Origin: an uncultured Desulfovibrio sp.
Lineage (GTDB): Bacteria > Desulfobacterota > Desulfovibrionia > Desulfovibrionales > Desulfovibrionaceae
Assembly: GCA_900541395.1 (NCBI GenBank)
Contig: UQJT01000019.1
Coordinates: 1 to 42,712 of the forward strand
Direction: 5' to 3'
DNA: 42,712 nucleotides
Shown: positions 27,101 through 33,735 of the stretch, in pieces
How the letters are laid out: the number at the start of each line of letters is the position of its first letter
Numbering within the stretch: position 1 is the stretch's first letter
The notes under the pieces: generated by a model
Told to the model about the DNA's origin: nothing
The model's database searches: none
Seen by the model: the letters and a program-made list of their open reading frames with translations, nothing else
Position numbers and translations under genes: made by a program

Positions 27101-27252
27101 TAGAGCGGATTCGCTTTGACTTTTTACAAAGTCAAAGCTGAAAGACACGCTCGCTTCGGCATGTAACAGCGCAAATAAATTGCGCTTATGCCTTCGCGGC
27201 GGCCGCCTGCTCGCGCAGTCGGCAGAGCATTTTCAATGGGAAAATGCTCTAA
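27101..27252 (+). repeat. Dispersed intergenic repeat, family B, copy B1
   Basis: This 152-bp element begins TAGAGCGGATTCGC, has a stem GCTTTGACTTT/AAAGTCAAAGC, the block CGCTTCGGCATGTAACAGCGC, ATTGCGCTTATGCCTTCGCG, a GGCGGCCGCC core, and ends with the hairpin AGAGCATTTTC-AATG-GGAAAATGCTCT then AA. It lies between convergent genes, the malic enzyme and the pseudo-receiver. Confidence 0.8.
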
Positions 27253-27305
27253 TTCGGATGCGGGGACACGTTTGTCACAGCCGGGCTCTTCGTAGCGGAC
27301 AATAT

Positions 27306-27692
27306 CTACGCGCTTGGCGAATTGGGCAATTCCAACGCTTCCAAAGCGTCCAGCAGGCGCTCCACATCGTGGGGACCGGGCGAGGTCGGCAGCGACATGA
27401 GCATGCCCAAGCCCTCCATGGCATCATGGAACGCCTCTTCTTCCAGGTTTGTGACCGCCGCCGTGTGTACGGCGGCGTTGATCATCAGGACATCGATCAC
27501 CGCCCGACGCAGGGCCGTCGGGTCCAGGTCAAGATCGAGCACGACCAGACGCGGGGCGGTGGAGCGCACGACGGCCAGGCAGTCTGCCATGTCGACCGCC
27601 CGACGCACGACATAGCCCCGGTCGCCGAACACCGACAGACAGGCGTTCCAGACGTCGGGCCGGGAGGTGGCGAGCAGAATGTCCGCCGCCAT
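27306..27692 (-). CDS. Pseudo-receiver domain protein
   Basis: This 128-aa protein has the size and alternating pattern of a CheY-like receiver (ADILLATSRPDVWNACLSVF, RLVVLDLDLDP, VLMINAAVHTAAVTN, LLDALEAL). The likely phospho-acceptor Asp in VVLD is present. The acidic pair after beta-1 is replaced (LLATSRPD) and no conserved Lys is seen after beta-5, so ordinary phosphorylation is doubtful. The start ATG 27692 overlaps the stop of the upstream gene (TGATG), indicating translational coupling. It is last in the ORP-like cluster; a structural or partner role is an inference. Confidence 0.65.
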   Translation of the reverse strand: MAADILLATSRPDVWNACLSVFGDRGYVVRRAVDMADCLAVVRSTAPRLVVLDLDLDPTALRRAVIDVLMINAAVHTAAVTNLEEEAFHDAMEGLGMLMSLPTSPGPHDVERLLDALEALELPNSPSA

Positions 27693-28069
27693 CAATGGCC
27701 GCCCCTGCAGGTGAAGTCGGTGGTGAAAGGCGGCAGCTTGCCCTGCAGATAGGCGTTCACCGCGTCGCCCACCGTGGCGAAATTGCCCGCGAACAACACT
27801 TCGATGCCCATCTGCTGAAAGCCCATCAGCGGCCGCATGCCCATGCCGCCCGCCAGCAGCTTGGTGACGCCGTTGTCGGCCAGATACTGCACGGGGGCCA
27901 GGCAGCCGCCCTGCTGATGCGGAATGCTGGGCAGGGTGCGCACGGATTTGACGGCGTCGCCCTCCACTTCCACCAGGGTATACAGGTCGCAGTGACCGAA
28001 ATGCATGCCCATGCCTGCTTCCAGGCCGCCGGGGTTGGCGGAGGGCACCGCCAGAAGAATGCTGCTCAT
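27692..28069 (-). CDS. NifX/NifB-type Mo-Fe cluster-binding family protein (ORP-like)
   Basis: This 125-aa protein of the dinitrogenase iron-molybdenum cofactor (MTH1175-like) family has a ferredoxin-unlike fold used to hold metal-sulfur clusters. It has MGMHFGHCDLYTLVEVE, PHQQGGCLAPVQYLADNG, LLAGGMGMRPLMGFQQMGIEV and a Cys/His tail FTCRGGH. In Desulfovibrio the orange protein that carries a Mo-Cu sulfide cluster is of this family and sits with similar ATPases; by context this is the best candidate for it here, as an inference. ATG 28069 follows GGGAG; an upstream ATG at 28084 would overlap that site. Confidence 0.75.
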   Translation of the reverse strand: MSSILLAVPSANPGGLEAGMGMHFGHCDLYTLVEVEGDAVKSVRTLPSIPHQQGGCLAPVQYLADNGVTKLLAGGMGMRPLMGFQQMGIEVLFAGNFATVGDAVNAYLQGKLPPFTTDFTCRGGH

Positions 28070-28115
28070 GATCGTGTCTCCCATACTAAAAATGTTGTGA
28101 TTGAACGTATCCGCC

Positions 28116-28138
28116 GGTCAGAACACTGTGTTCCGACC
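28116..28138. promoter_or_regulatory. Palindrome upstream of the second NifX-like gene
   Basis: GGTCAGAACAC and GTGTTCCGACC are inverted copies with one mismatch around a single central base. The palindrome lies 47-69 bp upstream of the ATG at 28069, in the only sizeable gap (194 bp) of the ORP-like cluster. It could be an operator for an internal promoter or an RNA hairpin. Confidence 0.4.
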
Positions 28139-28241
28139 CGCGGATTTCGCGCCTCCGCCGTCGCGGCGCCTTCAACCGTTGGCGGGAAAGGCCTTACGGA
28201 TGAAGAGAGCATGGATAAGTCCCGCTCCGCTCGACTCCACG

Positions 28242-28264
28242 GGCATTTTCAAAATGAAAACGCC
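28242..28264. terminator. Hairpin at the end of the second ATPase gene
   Basis: GGCATTTTC (28242-28250) and GAAAACGCC (28256-28264) form a hairpin that begins at the stop of the leftward ATPase gene. It resembles the terminal hairpin of repeat family B (GAGCATTTTC...GAAAATGCTC) in degenerate form. It may reduce transcription into the NifX-like gene or protect the upstream mRNA. Confidence 0.4.
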
Positions 28265-29160
28265 TAGGACAAAGTTTTTCTGCCGTGCTCCGCCGCGCGG
28301 GCCATGTCCTGCACACGGTCCCACACGGTCGCCAGCGTGTCGGCAAGAGGTGAAGAAGTTTCGGTGACGGCCCGCCGCCGGATCATGGCTTCGGTCACGG
28401 CCGGGTCAAAGGGTAATTCGCCCACCACCACGCCGCCCCTGGTCCGCGCGCTTTCCGCCAGGGCCGCGGCCTCCGCCGCGTTGAGGTCGGCCTTGTTGAT
28501 GAGGACGGCCAACGGAATACGGAAGTGCGCGCACAAATCGGCCACCCGGACAAAGTCGTGCCGCCCGGACGGCGTGGGCTCCACCACAGCCACGGCCAGG
28601 GTAGCGCCGGACAGGGAGCTGATCACCGGACAACCTACGCCGGGCGAACCGTCACAGACAATGGTGTCCAGCCCCAGTTCCCCGGCAAGGGCCCGCGCCT
28701 CGCGTTTGAGGAGCGAAACCAATCGTCCCGAGTTTTCCTGGCCGGGAAAAAGCTGGGCATGCACCATAGGGCCGAAACGGGTGTCGCTGACGTACCATTC
28801 GCCGCAGCGGCGCTCCGGAAACGCAACGGCTCCGGCCGGACACAGGGCATGGCAGACCCCGCAGCCTTCACAACGGGCAGGATCGATACGGTACTCGTCG
28901 CCCGCGCGGATCACCGCGCCGAAGCGGCACAACTCGAAACAACGGCCGCAGCGGCGGCACGAGGCTTCATCGATGACGGCCTCGTTGCCCGAGCGGAACG
29001 CCTCGACGCGCCGAGGAGCAGGATCGAGCAGAATATGCAGGTCCGGGGCGTCCACATCGAGATCGCATACGACCTTGTTGCGGGCCAGATGGGCAAAGCT
29101 CGCGCACACGCTTGTTTTGCCCGTGCCGCCTTTGCCGCTGAGAACGACTATTTCGCGCAT
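28264..29160 (-). CDS. MinD/Mrp-type ATPase with two [4Fe-4S] sites
   Basis: This 298-aa P-loop ATPase of the MinD/ParA/Mrp group has a deviant Walker A GKGGTGKTS near the N-terminus. A ferredoxin-like insertion with two CxxCxxC...C clusters (CRRCGRCFELCRFGAV and CEGCGVCHALCPAGAV) lies at about 70-120. Switch regions are CDLDVDAPDLH and DGSPGVGCPV. Such paired ATPases accompany NifX-like proteins in Desulfovibrio and methanogens and are thought to load or transfer metal-sulfur clusters. It overlaps the upstream ATPase gene by 13 bp. Confidence 0.88.
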   Translation of the reverse strand: MREIVVLSGKGGTGKTSVCASFAHLARNKVVCDLDVDAPDLHILLDPAPRRVEAFRSGNEAVIDEASCRRCGRCFELCRFGAVIRAGDEYRIDPARCEGCGVCHALCPAGAVAFPERRCGEWYVSDTRFGPMVHAQLFPGQENSGRLVSLLKREARALAGELGLDTIVCDGSPGVGCPVISSLSGATLAVAVVEPTPSGRHDFVRVADLCAHFRIPLAVLINKADLNAAEAAALAESARTRGGVVVGELPFDPAVTEAMIRRRAVTETSSPLADTLATVWDRVQDMARAAEHGRKTLS

Positions 29161-30050
29161 GGCTCGCCTCCCGCCCGCGCGAAGGCGCGCAGACCGTCGC
29201 GCAGGGACTCGAAACGCCGCCGCCAGTCCGGCGAAATATCCGCCGCCAGGCGTCCGGCGGCATAGTGCTCGGCCGCCGTCCGTTCAAAGGGCAATTCGGC
29301 CAGCAGGGGCAACTTCCATTGCCGACAGTAAGCGCGTACGGCCTCGTCCCCCGCCTCGTTGCCTTCCATGCCCGCCCGATTCACGGTTACGGCCACAGGC
29401 ACGCCCTGAGGACCATAAGCCTGATGGGCCAGGCGAAAATCGTGGAAACCGAAGGGCGTGGGGTCCGCCACCAACAGCACGGCGTCCACATCGCGGGCCA
29501 CGGTCATGGCCGGGCAGCTCACTCCCGGCGGAGAATCAAGCAACACGTCGGCCGGACAGACCGTCAACATGGCCTCCAGCCGCCTGCCCAGGGCACGCAG
29601 CAGAGGCGGAGTCATGGCCTCGCCGATGCGCGTGCGGCCGCCCAGGTAGCGGACGCTTCCGGCCAGCACCGTGCCTTCCTCCAGCACGCCCAGTTCACGA
29701 GCCCCCCGTTTCAGCGCATCGGCCGGGCATACGGCGAAGCAGCCGCCGCAGCCGTGGCACATATCGGGAAAGAACTGCAGGGTGGAGGCAAAGCGGGCTA
29801 TGGCCTTGTAGCGGCAGATGTCGCGGCAGGCTCCGCACAGAGTGCAGCGTTCCTTGTCCCACACCGGCACTTCCAGGTCGACGCGTTCCCGCGCGGTCAG
29901 GTCCGGGGGCAGGAAAAGATGCAGGTTGGGTGCCTCGACGTCCGTGTCCGCGACCACGAGCGGCGTTTCGGCGCCCCATACGCGGGCCAGGGACGCCGTC
30001 ACCGTGGTTTTGCCCGCCCCGCCTTTGCCGCTGGCAATGGCAATACGCAT
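29148..30050 (-). CDS. MinD/Mrp-type ATPase with two [4Fe-4S] sites (partner)
   Basis: This 300-aa paralogue of the downstream ATPase has Walker A GKGGAGKTT, ADTDVEAPNLHLFL, a ferredoxin insertion with CTLCGACRDICRYKAI and CHGCGGCFAVCPADAL at about 68-112, and DSPPGVSCPAM. The two ATPases are distinct but similarly built, so a heterodimer is plausible, as proposed for the ORP ATPases Orp3/Orp4. It starts 6 bp after the DUF134-NifX gene and overlaps the next gene, consistent with tight coupling. Confidence 0.88.
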   Translation of the reverse strand: MRIAIASGKGGAGKTTVTASLARVWGAETPLVVADTDVEAPNLHLFLPPDLTARERVDLEVPVWDKERCTLCGACRDICRYKAIARFASTLQFFPDMCHGCGGCFAVCPADALKRGARELGVLEEGTVLAGSVRYLGGRTRIGEAMTPPLLRALGRRLEAMLTVCPADVLLDSPPGVSCPAMTVARDVDAVLLVADPTPFGFHDFRLAHQAYGPQGVPVAVTVNRAGMEGNEAGDEAVRAYCRQWKLPLLAELPFERTAAEHYAAGRLAADISPDWRRRFESLRDGLRAFARAGGEPCAK

Positions 30051-30056
30051 GGCGGC

Positions 30057-30407
30057 CTACTTGTTGGGCGCGTCGGCAAAGGGCGCGCCGCCGCTTTTAA
30101 AACGCTCCACGGCCTCGCGCACGGTGAGCCCGTCCAAATCCTGGCAGACCTTGATCCCTGCCGCTTGCAGGGCTTCAAAGGCTTTGGGCCCCACATACCC
30201 GCTCAACACCGCGTCCACCCCGGCCCCGGCCACCCGCTCGGCGGTCTGAATCCCCGCCCCCTGGGCCATCACCTGGGATTCGCCGTTGTCCAGGTAGTCC
30301 GCGCTCATGGTGTCGAGGTCTATAATCACGAAGCCTCCGGCCCTCCCGAAACGGGGGTCCACTCTATCGTCCAGGCCGGGGCCCTCGCTGGAAACCGCAA
30401 TTTTCAT
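30057..30407 (-). CDS. Possible separate NifX-like product from an internal start
   Basis: This is the 116-aa C-terminal part of the DUF134-NifX frame, beginning MKIAVSSEGPGLDDRV behind AAGGAGCGAATC. The ribosome-binding site is stronger than that of the full-length start. If used, the cell makes both a fused and a free cluster-binding domain. It would be a typical length for free NifX-like proteins. Confidence 0.5.
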   Translation of the reverse strand: MKIAVSSEGPGLDDRVDPRFGRAGGFVIIDLDTMSADYLDNGESQVMAQGAGIQTAERVAGAGVDAVLSGYVGPKAFEALQAAGIKVCQDLDGLTVREAVERFKSGGAPFADAPNK

Positions 30408-30755
30408 GATTCGCTCCTTGTGTCCGGGGCGGCCGTCGGCGACCGCCGGTTCGATATCGTCGGGGAGTACCGCGTAGTTGCCGCCCTCGATGCGCAACGC
30501 CATGCCGCGCACCAGGGCCTCGGCCACCGCGCGCCGGGCCTCGGCCAGGGTCCGTCCGAAGGTGTGCCGCGAAACGCGCATGCGCTCGGCGGCCGCGCCC
30601 GTGGTCAGGCCCTCCATATCCGCCAGGCGCAAAGCCTCCAGCCCTTCCACCGTCAGCCGCGTTTCACGCAGTTCCGTCAGAGGTATGCCGCGCGGCTTGA
30701 AGTAGGTGACGCAGGGCCGACACGAGACGTAGCGGCAGTTTCGCGGTCTGGGCAT
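30057..30755 (-). CDS. DUF134 regulator fused to a NifX-like domain
   Basis: This is one 232-aa frame. Residues 1 to about 105 are DUF134 (MPRPRNCRYVSCRPCVTYF, EALRLADMEGLTTGAAAERMRVSRHTFGRTLAEARR), a predicted helix-turn-helix DNA-binding domain with an N-terminal Cys motif. Residues 117-232 are a NifX/NifB-like cluster-binding domain (MKIAVSSEGPGLDDRVDPRFGRAGGFVIID). Start ATG 30755 has GGAG. A second ATG at 30407 has a near-perfect AAGGAG 6 nt upstream, so the NifX domain may also be made alone. A cluster-sensing repressor of its own operon is the natural reading, as an inference. Confidence 0.8.
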   Translation of the reverse strand: MPRPRNCRYVSCRPCVTYFKPRGIPLTELRETRLTVEGLEALRLADMEGLTTGAAAERMRVSRHTFGRTLAEARRAVAEALVRGMALRIEGGNYAVLPDDIEPAVADGRPGHKERIMKIAVSSEGPGLDDRVDPRFGRAGGFVIIDLDTMSADYLDNGESQVMAQGAGIQTAERVAGAGVDAVLSGYVGPKAFEALQAAGIKVCQDLDGLTVREAVERFKSGGAPFADAPNK

Positions 30756-30771
30756 GAATACTCCGTTATTT

Positions 30772-30785
30772 TGTTCAAATGAGCA
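30772..30785. promoter_or_regulatory. Candidate operator (dyad) over the ORP-like cluster promoter
   Basis: TGTTCA-AA-TGAGCA (plus strand) is a dyad with one mismatch that overlaps the -10 at 30782-30787. It ends 17 bp upstream of the DUF134 start. A protein bound here would block RNA polymerase; autoregulation by the DUF134 protein is the simplest proposal. Confidence 0.5.
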
Positions 30786-30809
30786 TAACTCCGTTTCCAC
30801 CGCTGTCAA
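30782..30809 (-). promoter_or_regulatory. Sigma-70 type promoter of the ORP-like cluster
   Basis: On the minus strand TTGACA (30809-30804) and TATGCT (30787-30782) are 16 bp apart, 27-54 bp before the ATG at 30755. This is the best -35/-10 pair in the window. No GG-N10-GC sigma-54 element was found here, in contrast to the sigma-54 control reported for the D. vulgaris ORP operons. Confidence 0.65.
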
Positions 30810-30846
30810 GAGGAGAACGGCGGAAAAGCCGCCACCAGACTGATGA

Positions 30847-30869
30847 CAAACTCCGCGTTGCGGAGTTTG
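30847..30869. promoter_or_regulatory. Perfect inverted repeat upstream of the ORP-like promoter
   Basis: CAAACTCCGC-GTT-GCGGAGTTTG has 10-bp perfect arms and a 3-nt centre, about 40 bp upstream of the -35. It may be an activator site or a hairpin belonging to the adjacent repeat A3, which starts 8 bp further on. No T-run is attached. Confidence 0.45.
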
Positions 30870-30876
30870 CGCCGTC

Positions 30877-31026
30877 TAGAGCATTTTGCTTTTGAAATTG
30901 TCCAATTTCAAAAGCGGCGCTGCCGTCATTTCGCCTGAAAAGCGTGGTTTTCAGGCTCATTCGGCGCGGGCGGCCGCTCCCGCGGCCGCCAGAGCGGTTG
31001 CCGTTTTCAACAGCAAACCGCTCTAA
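30877..31026 (+). repeat. Dispersed intergenic repeat, family A, copy A3
   Basis: This 150-bp element begins TAGAGCATTTTGC, followed by a 13-bp stem with GCTTTTGAAATTG and its complement, GCCGTCATTTCGCCTGAAAA, GCGTGGTTTTCAG, a GCGGCCGC-rich core, and the end hairpin AGAGCGGTTGC...GCAAACCGCTCT then AA. It lies between divergent genes, upstream of both the ORP-like cluster and the ACT gene. It is the most complete copy of family A. Confidence 0.85.
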
Positions 31027-31183
31027 GCCGCCAAGCGGCTTGACGGAAAGGCACGAAAATCCGTCGCTTACGGCGCGGCAAAGCCGCGACCGGCTCCTGA
31101 TTTTCAGGGCTGCCGACTTTATCGGCAGCCTCACGGCGGAAAAGCCGCCGCGATATTTTTCGCTTGCAAGGCGGCGCGCCGCC
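31026..31183 (+). other. Run of seven hairpins upstream of the ACT/UPF0210 genes
   Basis: Seven perfect short inverted repeats follow one another: AGCCGC/GCGGCT (31026-31040), GACGGA/TCCGTC (31042-31065), CGCGGC/GCCGCG (31074-31088), CCTGA/TCAGG (31096-31108), GGCTGCCGA/TCGGCAGCC (31108-31130), CGGCGG/CCGCCG (31134-31150, followed by ATATTTTTCG) and GGCGGCGCGCCGCC (31170-31183). They end about 65 bp before the GTG start of the ACT gene. This could be a structured leader RNA, a terminator-antiterminator array, or a further repetitive element. No known riboswitch was recognised. Confidence 0.5.
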
Positions 31184-31248
31184 TGCCAAAAGAAAAAGCA
31201 ACCGACAACCCCACCCAGCCGCGCGACTGTCCGCAACCGAGGTGAACC

Positions 31249-31854
31249 GTGAACATAGCCGTTTCCATTCTGGGGCCCGATCGTCCGGGCGTGGTGCATC
31301 TGGTGTCCGCCACGCTTTCCGGCTTGCGCTGCAACATTGAAGAAATCAGCCAGACCATTCTGCAAGGCCAGTTCGCGGCCATCTTCATCGCGGACATGCC
31401 GGACGACATATCGCAGGACAAGGTGCACAGCACGCTGGTCAAGGCCATCGCCGCCCGCGACATGAGCCTGTCGGTCATCGTGCGGCCCCTGCGGGGAGAC
31501 GACGGGGAAGAGCCGTTCGACGGCGGTCCGTCCGAACCCTTTGTGATCACTGTGGACGGCGGGGACAGGTTGGACATGGTTTCGGCCTTCACCCGTATTT
31601 TCGCCGAGCACAAGGTCAATATCGAAAACATGAAGGCCGTCATGCCCGACGCCCCGGAGGCCGAAGCCGCGGGCGCCCCGACCGACGCGCCCGCCCGGCG
31701 CGCTCTGCTCATGTTCGAGGTGGCCCTGCCGCTCAGTCTGGATCGTTCGGCCTTCCGCCGCACTCTGGAGGACAAGGCGCGCGGCATGGGACTGCGCGTC
31801 GGCATGCAGCACCGCGACATCTTCGAAGCCCTGCACCGGGTGGAACCCTTTTAG
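31249..31854 (+). CDS. Tandem ACT domain protein (GcvR-like)
   Basis: This 201-aa protein has two ACT domains: residues 1-80 (NIAVSILGPDRPGVVHLVSATLSGLRCNIEEISQ) and about 95-195 (FVITVDGGDRLDMVSAFTRIFAEHKVNIENMKA), with a loop of Ala/Pro residues in the second. ACT domains bind amino acids or related ligands. It starts at GTG 31249 behind GAGGTG. It lies 19 bp upstream of a UPF0210 gene, a pairing common in bacteria, where the ACT protein is thought to regulate or partner the UPF0210 protein. The ligand is unknown. Confidence 0.85.
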   Translation: MNIAVSILGPDRPGVVHLVSATLSGLRCNIEEISQTILQGQFAAIFIADMPDDISQDKVHSTLVKAIAARDMSLSVIVRPLRGDDGEEPFDGGPSEPFVITVDGGDRLDMVSAFTRIFAEHKVNIENMKAVMPDAPEAEAAGAPTDAPARRALLMFEVALPLSLDRSAFRRTLEDKARGMGLRVGMQHRDIFEALHRVEPF

Positions 31855-31873
31855 CCAAACCCCGGGAGAAGCC

Positions 31874-33244
31874 ATGCTTACCGATCGCGAAGTTCTCAGC
31901 ACGCTCAATATGCTGCGCAACGAACACCTGGACGTGCGTACCGTCACCCTGGGCATCAGCCTGTTCGACTGCGCCAGCCACGACTTTGACGTGTTCACGT
32001 ACAAAGTGCGGGCCAAAATCGACCGCTATGCCAAAAAACTGGTGGACACCTGCAACGAGGTGGGCGACAAGTTCGGCATCCCCGTTGTGAACAAGCGCAT
32101 CAGCGTCAGCCCCATCGGAGTGGTGGGGGCCTCGTTCAGCCGGGATGAAATGGTCCGGGCCTGCGCCGTACTGGACGAGGCCGCCAAAAACGCCGGTGTG
32201 GACTTTCTGGGCGGTTTCGGCGCGCTGGTCGAAAAAGGCATCACTCCGGGCGAGCGCAACCTCATCGACGCCCTGCCCGAGGCCCTGGCCACCACCGACC
32301 GCATCTGCTCCTCGATCAACGTGGCCTCCTCGCGCAGCGGCATCAACATGGACGCCGTGGGCCTCATGGGGCAGCGCGTGCTGGACGTGGCCGAAGCCAC
32401 CCGCGACCGCGACGGCCTGGGTTGCGCCAAGCTGGTGATTTTCGCCAACATTCCGCAGGACGTTCCGTTCATGGCCGGGGCTTACCTGGGCGTGGGCGAA
32501 CCCGACGTGGTGATCAACGTGGGAGTGTCCGGCCCCGGGGTGGTGAAAAAGGCCATCGACCGCGCCATGCGGGCCGGGCGGGCCGCGAGTCTGGGCGAAG
32601 TGGCCGAGGTCATCAAACGCACGGCCTACAAGGTGACCCGCGTGGGTGAAATCATCGGCACCGAGGTGGCCCAGCGCCTGAACGTGCCCTTCGGCGTGGC
32701 CGACCTGTCCCTGGCTCCCACCCCCGCAGTGGGTGATTCGGTGGGCGAAATCTTCCAAAGCGTGGGCCTGTCGTCCATCGGCGCGCCCGGCTCCACCGCC
32801 GTGCTGGCCATGCTCAACGACGCGGTCAAAAAGGGCGGAGCCTTCGCCTCGTCCCACGTGGGCGGCCTGTCCGGGGCCTTCATTCCGGTATCCGAGGATT
32901 CCAGCATCGAGGCCGCCACCCGCTCGGGCGCGCTCACTCTGGAAAAACTGGAGGCCATGACCAGCGTGTGCTCGGTGGGGCTGGATATGATCGCCATCCC
33001 CGGCGACACCCCGGCCGCCACCATCGCGGGCATCATCGCGGACGAAATGGCCATCGGCATGATCAATTCCAAAACCACCGCCGTTCGCGTCATCCCGGTG
33101 CCCGGCAAGGGCGTGGGCGACAAGGCGGCCTTCGGCGGGCTGCTCGGCGAGGCCGACATCATTCCCGTGCCGGGCGGCGACGCCTCGGCCTTCATCAAAC
33201 TCGGCGGACGTATTCCCGCCCCCATCCACAGCCTCAAAAACTGA
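31874..33244 (+). CDS. UPF0210/PFL family protein (DUF711)
   Basis: This 456-aa protein of the UPF0210 (DUF711, PFL-like) family has a glycyl-radical-enzyme-like barrel by structural work on the family, but no established reaction. Seen segments are VTLGISLFDCAS, GVVGASFSRDEMV, DFLGGFGALVEKG, LSLAPTPAVGDSVGEI, GLDMIAIPGDTPAATIAGIIADE and the C-terminal VIPVPGKGVGDKAAFGGLLG. Length is typical. GGGAG precedes ATG 31874. It forms a two-gene unit with the ACT protein and ends at a terminator. Confidence 0.88.
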   Translation: MLTDREVLSTLNMLRNEHLDVRTVTLGISLFDCASHDFDVFTYKVRAKIDRYAKKLVDTCNEVGDKFGIPVVNKRISVSPIGVVGASFSRDEMVRACAVLDEAAKNAGVDFLGGFGALVEKGITPGERNLIDALPEALATTDRICSSINVASSRSGINMDAVGLMGQRVLDVAEATRDRDGLGCAKLVIFANIPQDVPFMAGAYLGVGEPDVVINVGVSGPGVVKKAIDRAMRAGRAASLGEVAEVIKRTAYKVTRVGEIIGTEVAQRLNVPFGVADLSLAPTPAVGDSVGEIFQSVGLSSIGAPGSTAVLAMLNDAVKKGGAFASSHVGGLSGAFIPVSEDSSIEAATRSGALTLEKLEAMTSVCSVGLDMIAIPGDTPAATIAGIIADEMAIGMINSKTTAVRVIPVPGKGVGDKAAFGGLLGEADIIPVPGGDASAFIKLGGRIPAPIHSLKN

Positions 33245-33735
33245 CGCATACGGGGCGGCTCGATTTTTTTACCGGCCCCCGGACGACAAAGAAACGTTCG
33301 GGGGTCTTTTTTCAAGCAAGTCGGGTCCGTGGGCCGAGCCCGGACGGAAATACGCGGCCGTTGTCATGCTTCGCGCCCCGAAACGGTCGAAGCGCGCCTT
33401 GTTTTCAATGACGATTGCCGATAGAAAAAAGAGCGTTTTCTCTTTCCACAAGCTCATTATGACGTGCCGTCCGCGCTTTTTTTATCCAGGGTAGCTTCCC
33501 GCAACAAATCGACAACGTTGGACACGATGCTCCGTCGCTTTAGTTTCCCGCCTTTGCCGTCGCCGGCTCCGCTGTCCATGCCTGCATGTCCTGCGGGTTA
33601 CAGGCACGGCACCTCGGGCGACAACGTCGCAAGCGCGCCGTTCGGCCGCCGGTTCGGCCTGCAGCCGCTGAAAATACGGCGGCTCCGGCGGCGCGACGAC
33701 GTCTCGCCACGCTCGACTTCGGGAGCGTTTTCCCT
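33245..33735. other. Intergenic region after UPF0210
   Basis: This holds the terminator at 33276-33312 and then about 420 bp without a supported gene. A weak hairpin AAAGAG-CGTTTT-CTCTTT lies at about 33428-33443. The lipoprotein frame remains open upstream to 33586 but has no ribosome-binding site or homology there. No clear promoter for the next gene was seen. Confidence 0.45.
33276..33312 (+). terminator. Terminator of the ACT/UPF0210 operon
   Basis: CCCCCGGACG (33276-33285) pairs with CGTTCGGGGG (33295-33304), 10 bp with one G-T pair and a 9-nt loop, and is followed by TCTTTTTT. This is a standard intrinsic terminator about 30 bp after the UPF0210 stop. Confidence 0.88.

Noticed and set aside
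28070..30900. Sigma-54 promoter for the ORP-like cluster
   Set aside because: No GG-N10-GC element of the TGGCAC-N5-TTGC type was found in the two candidate upstream regions.
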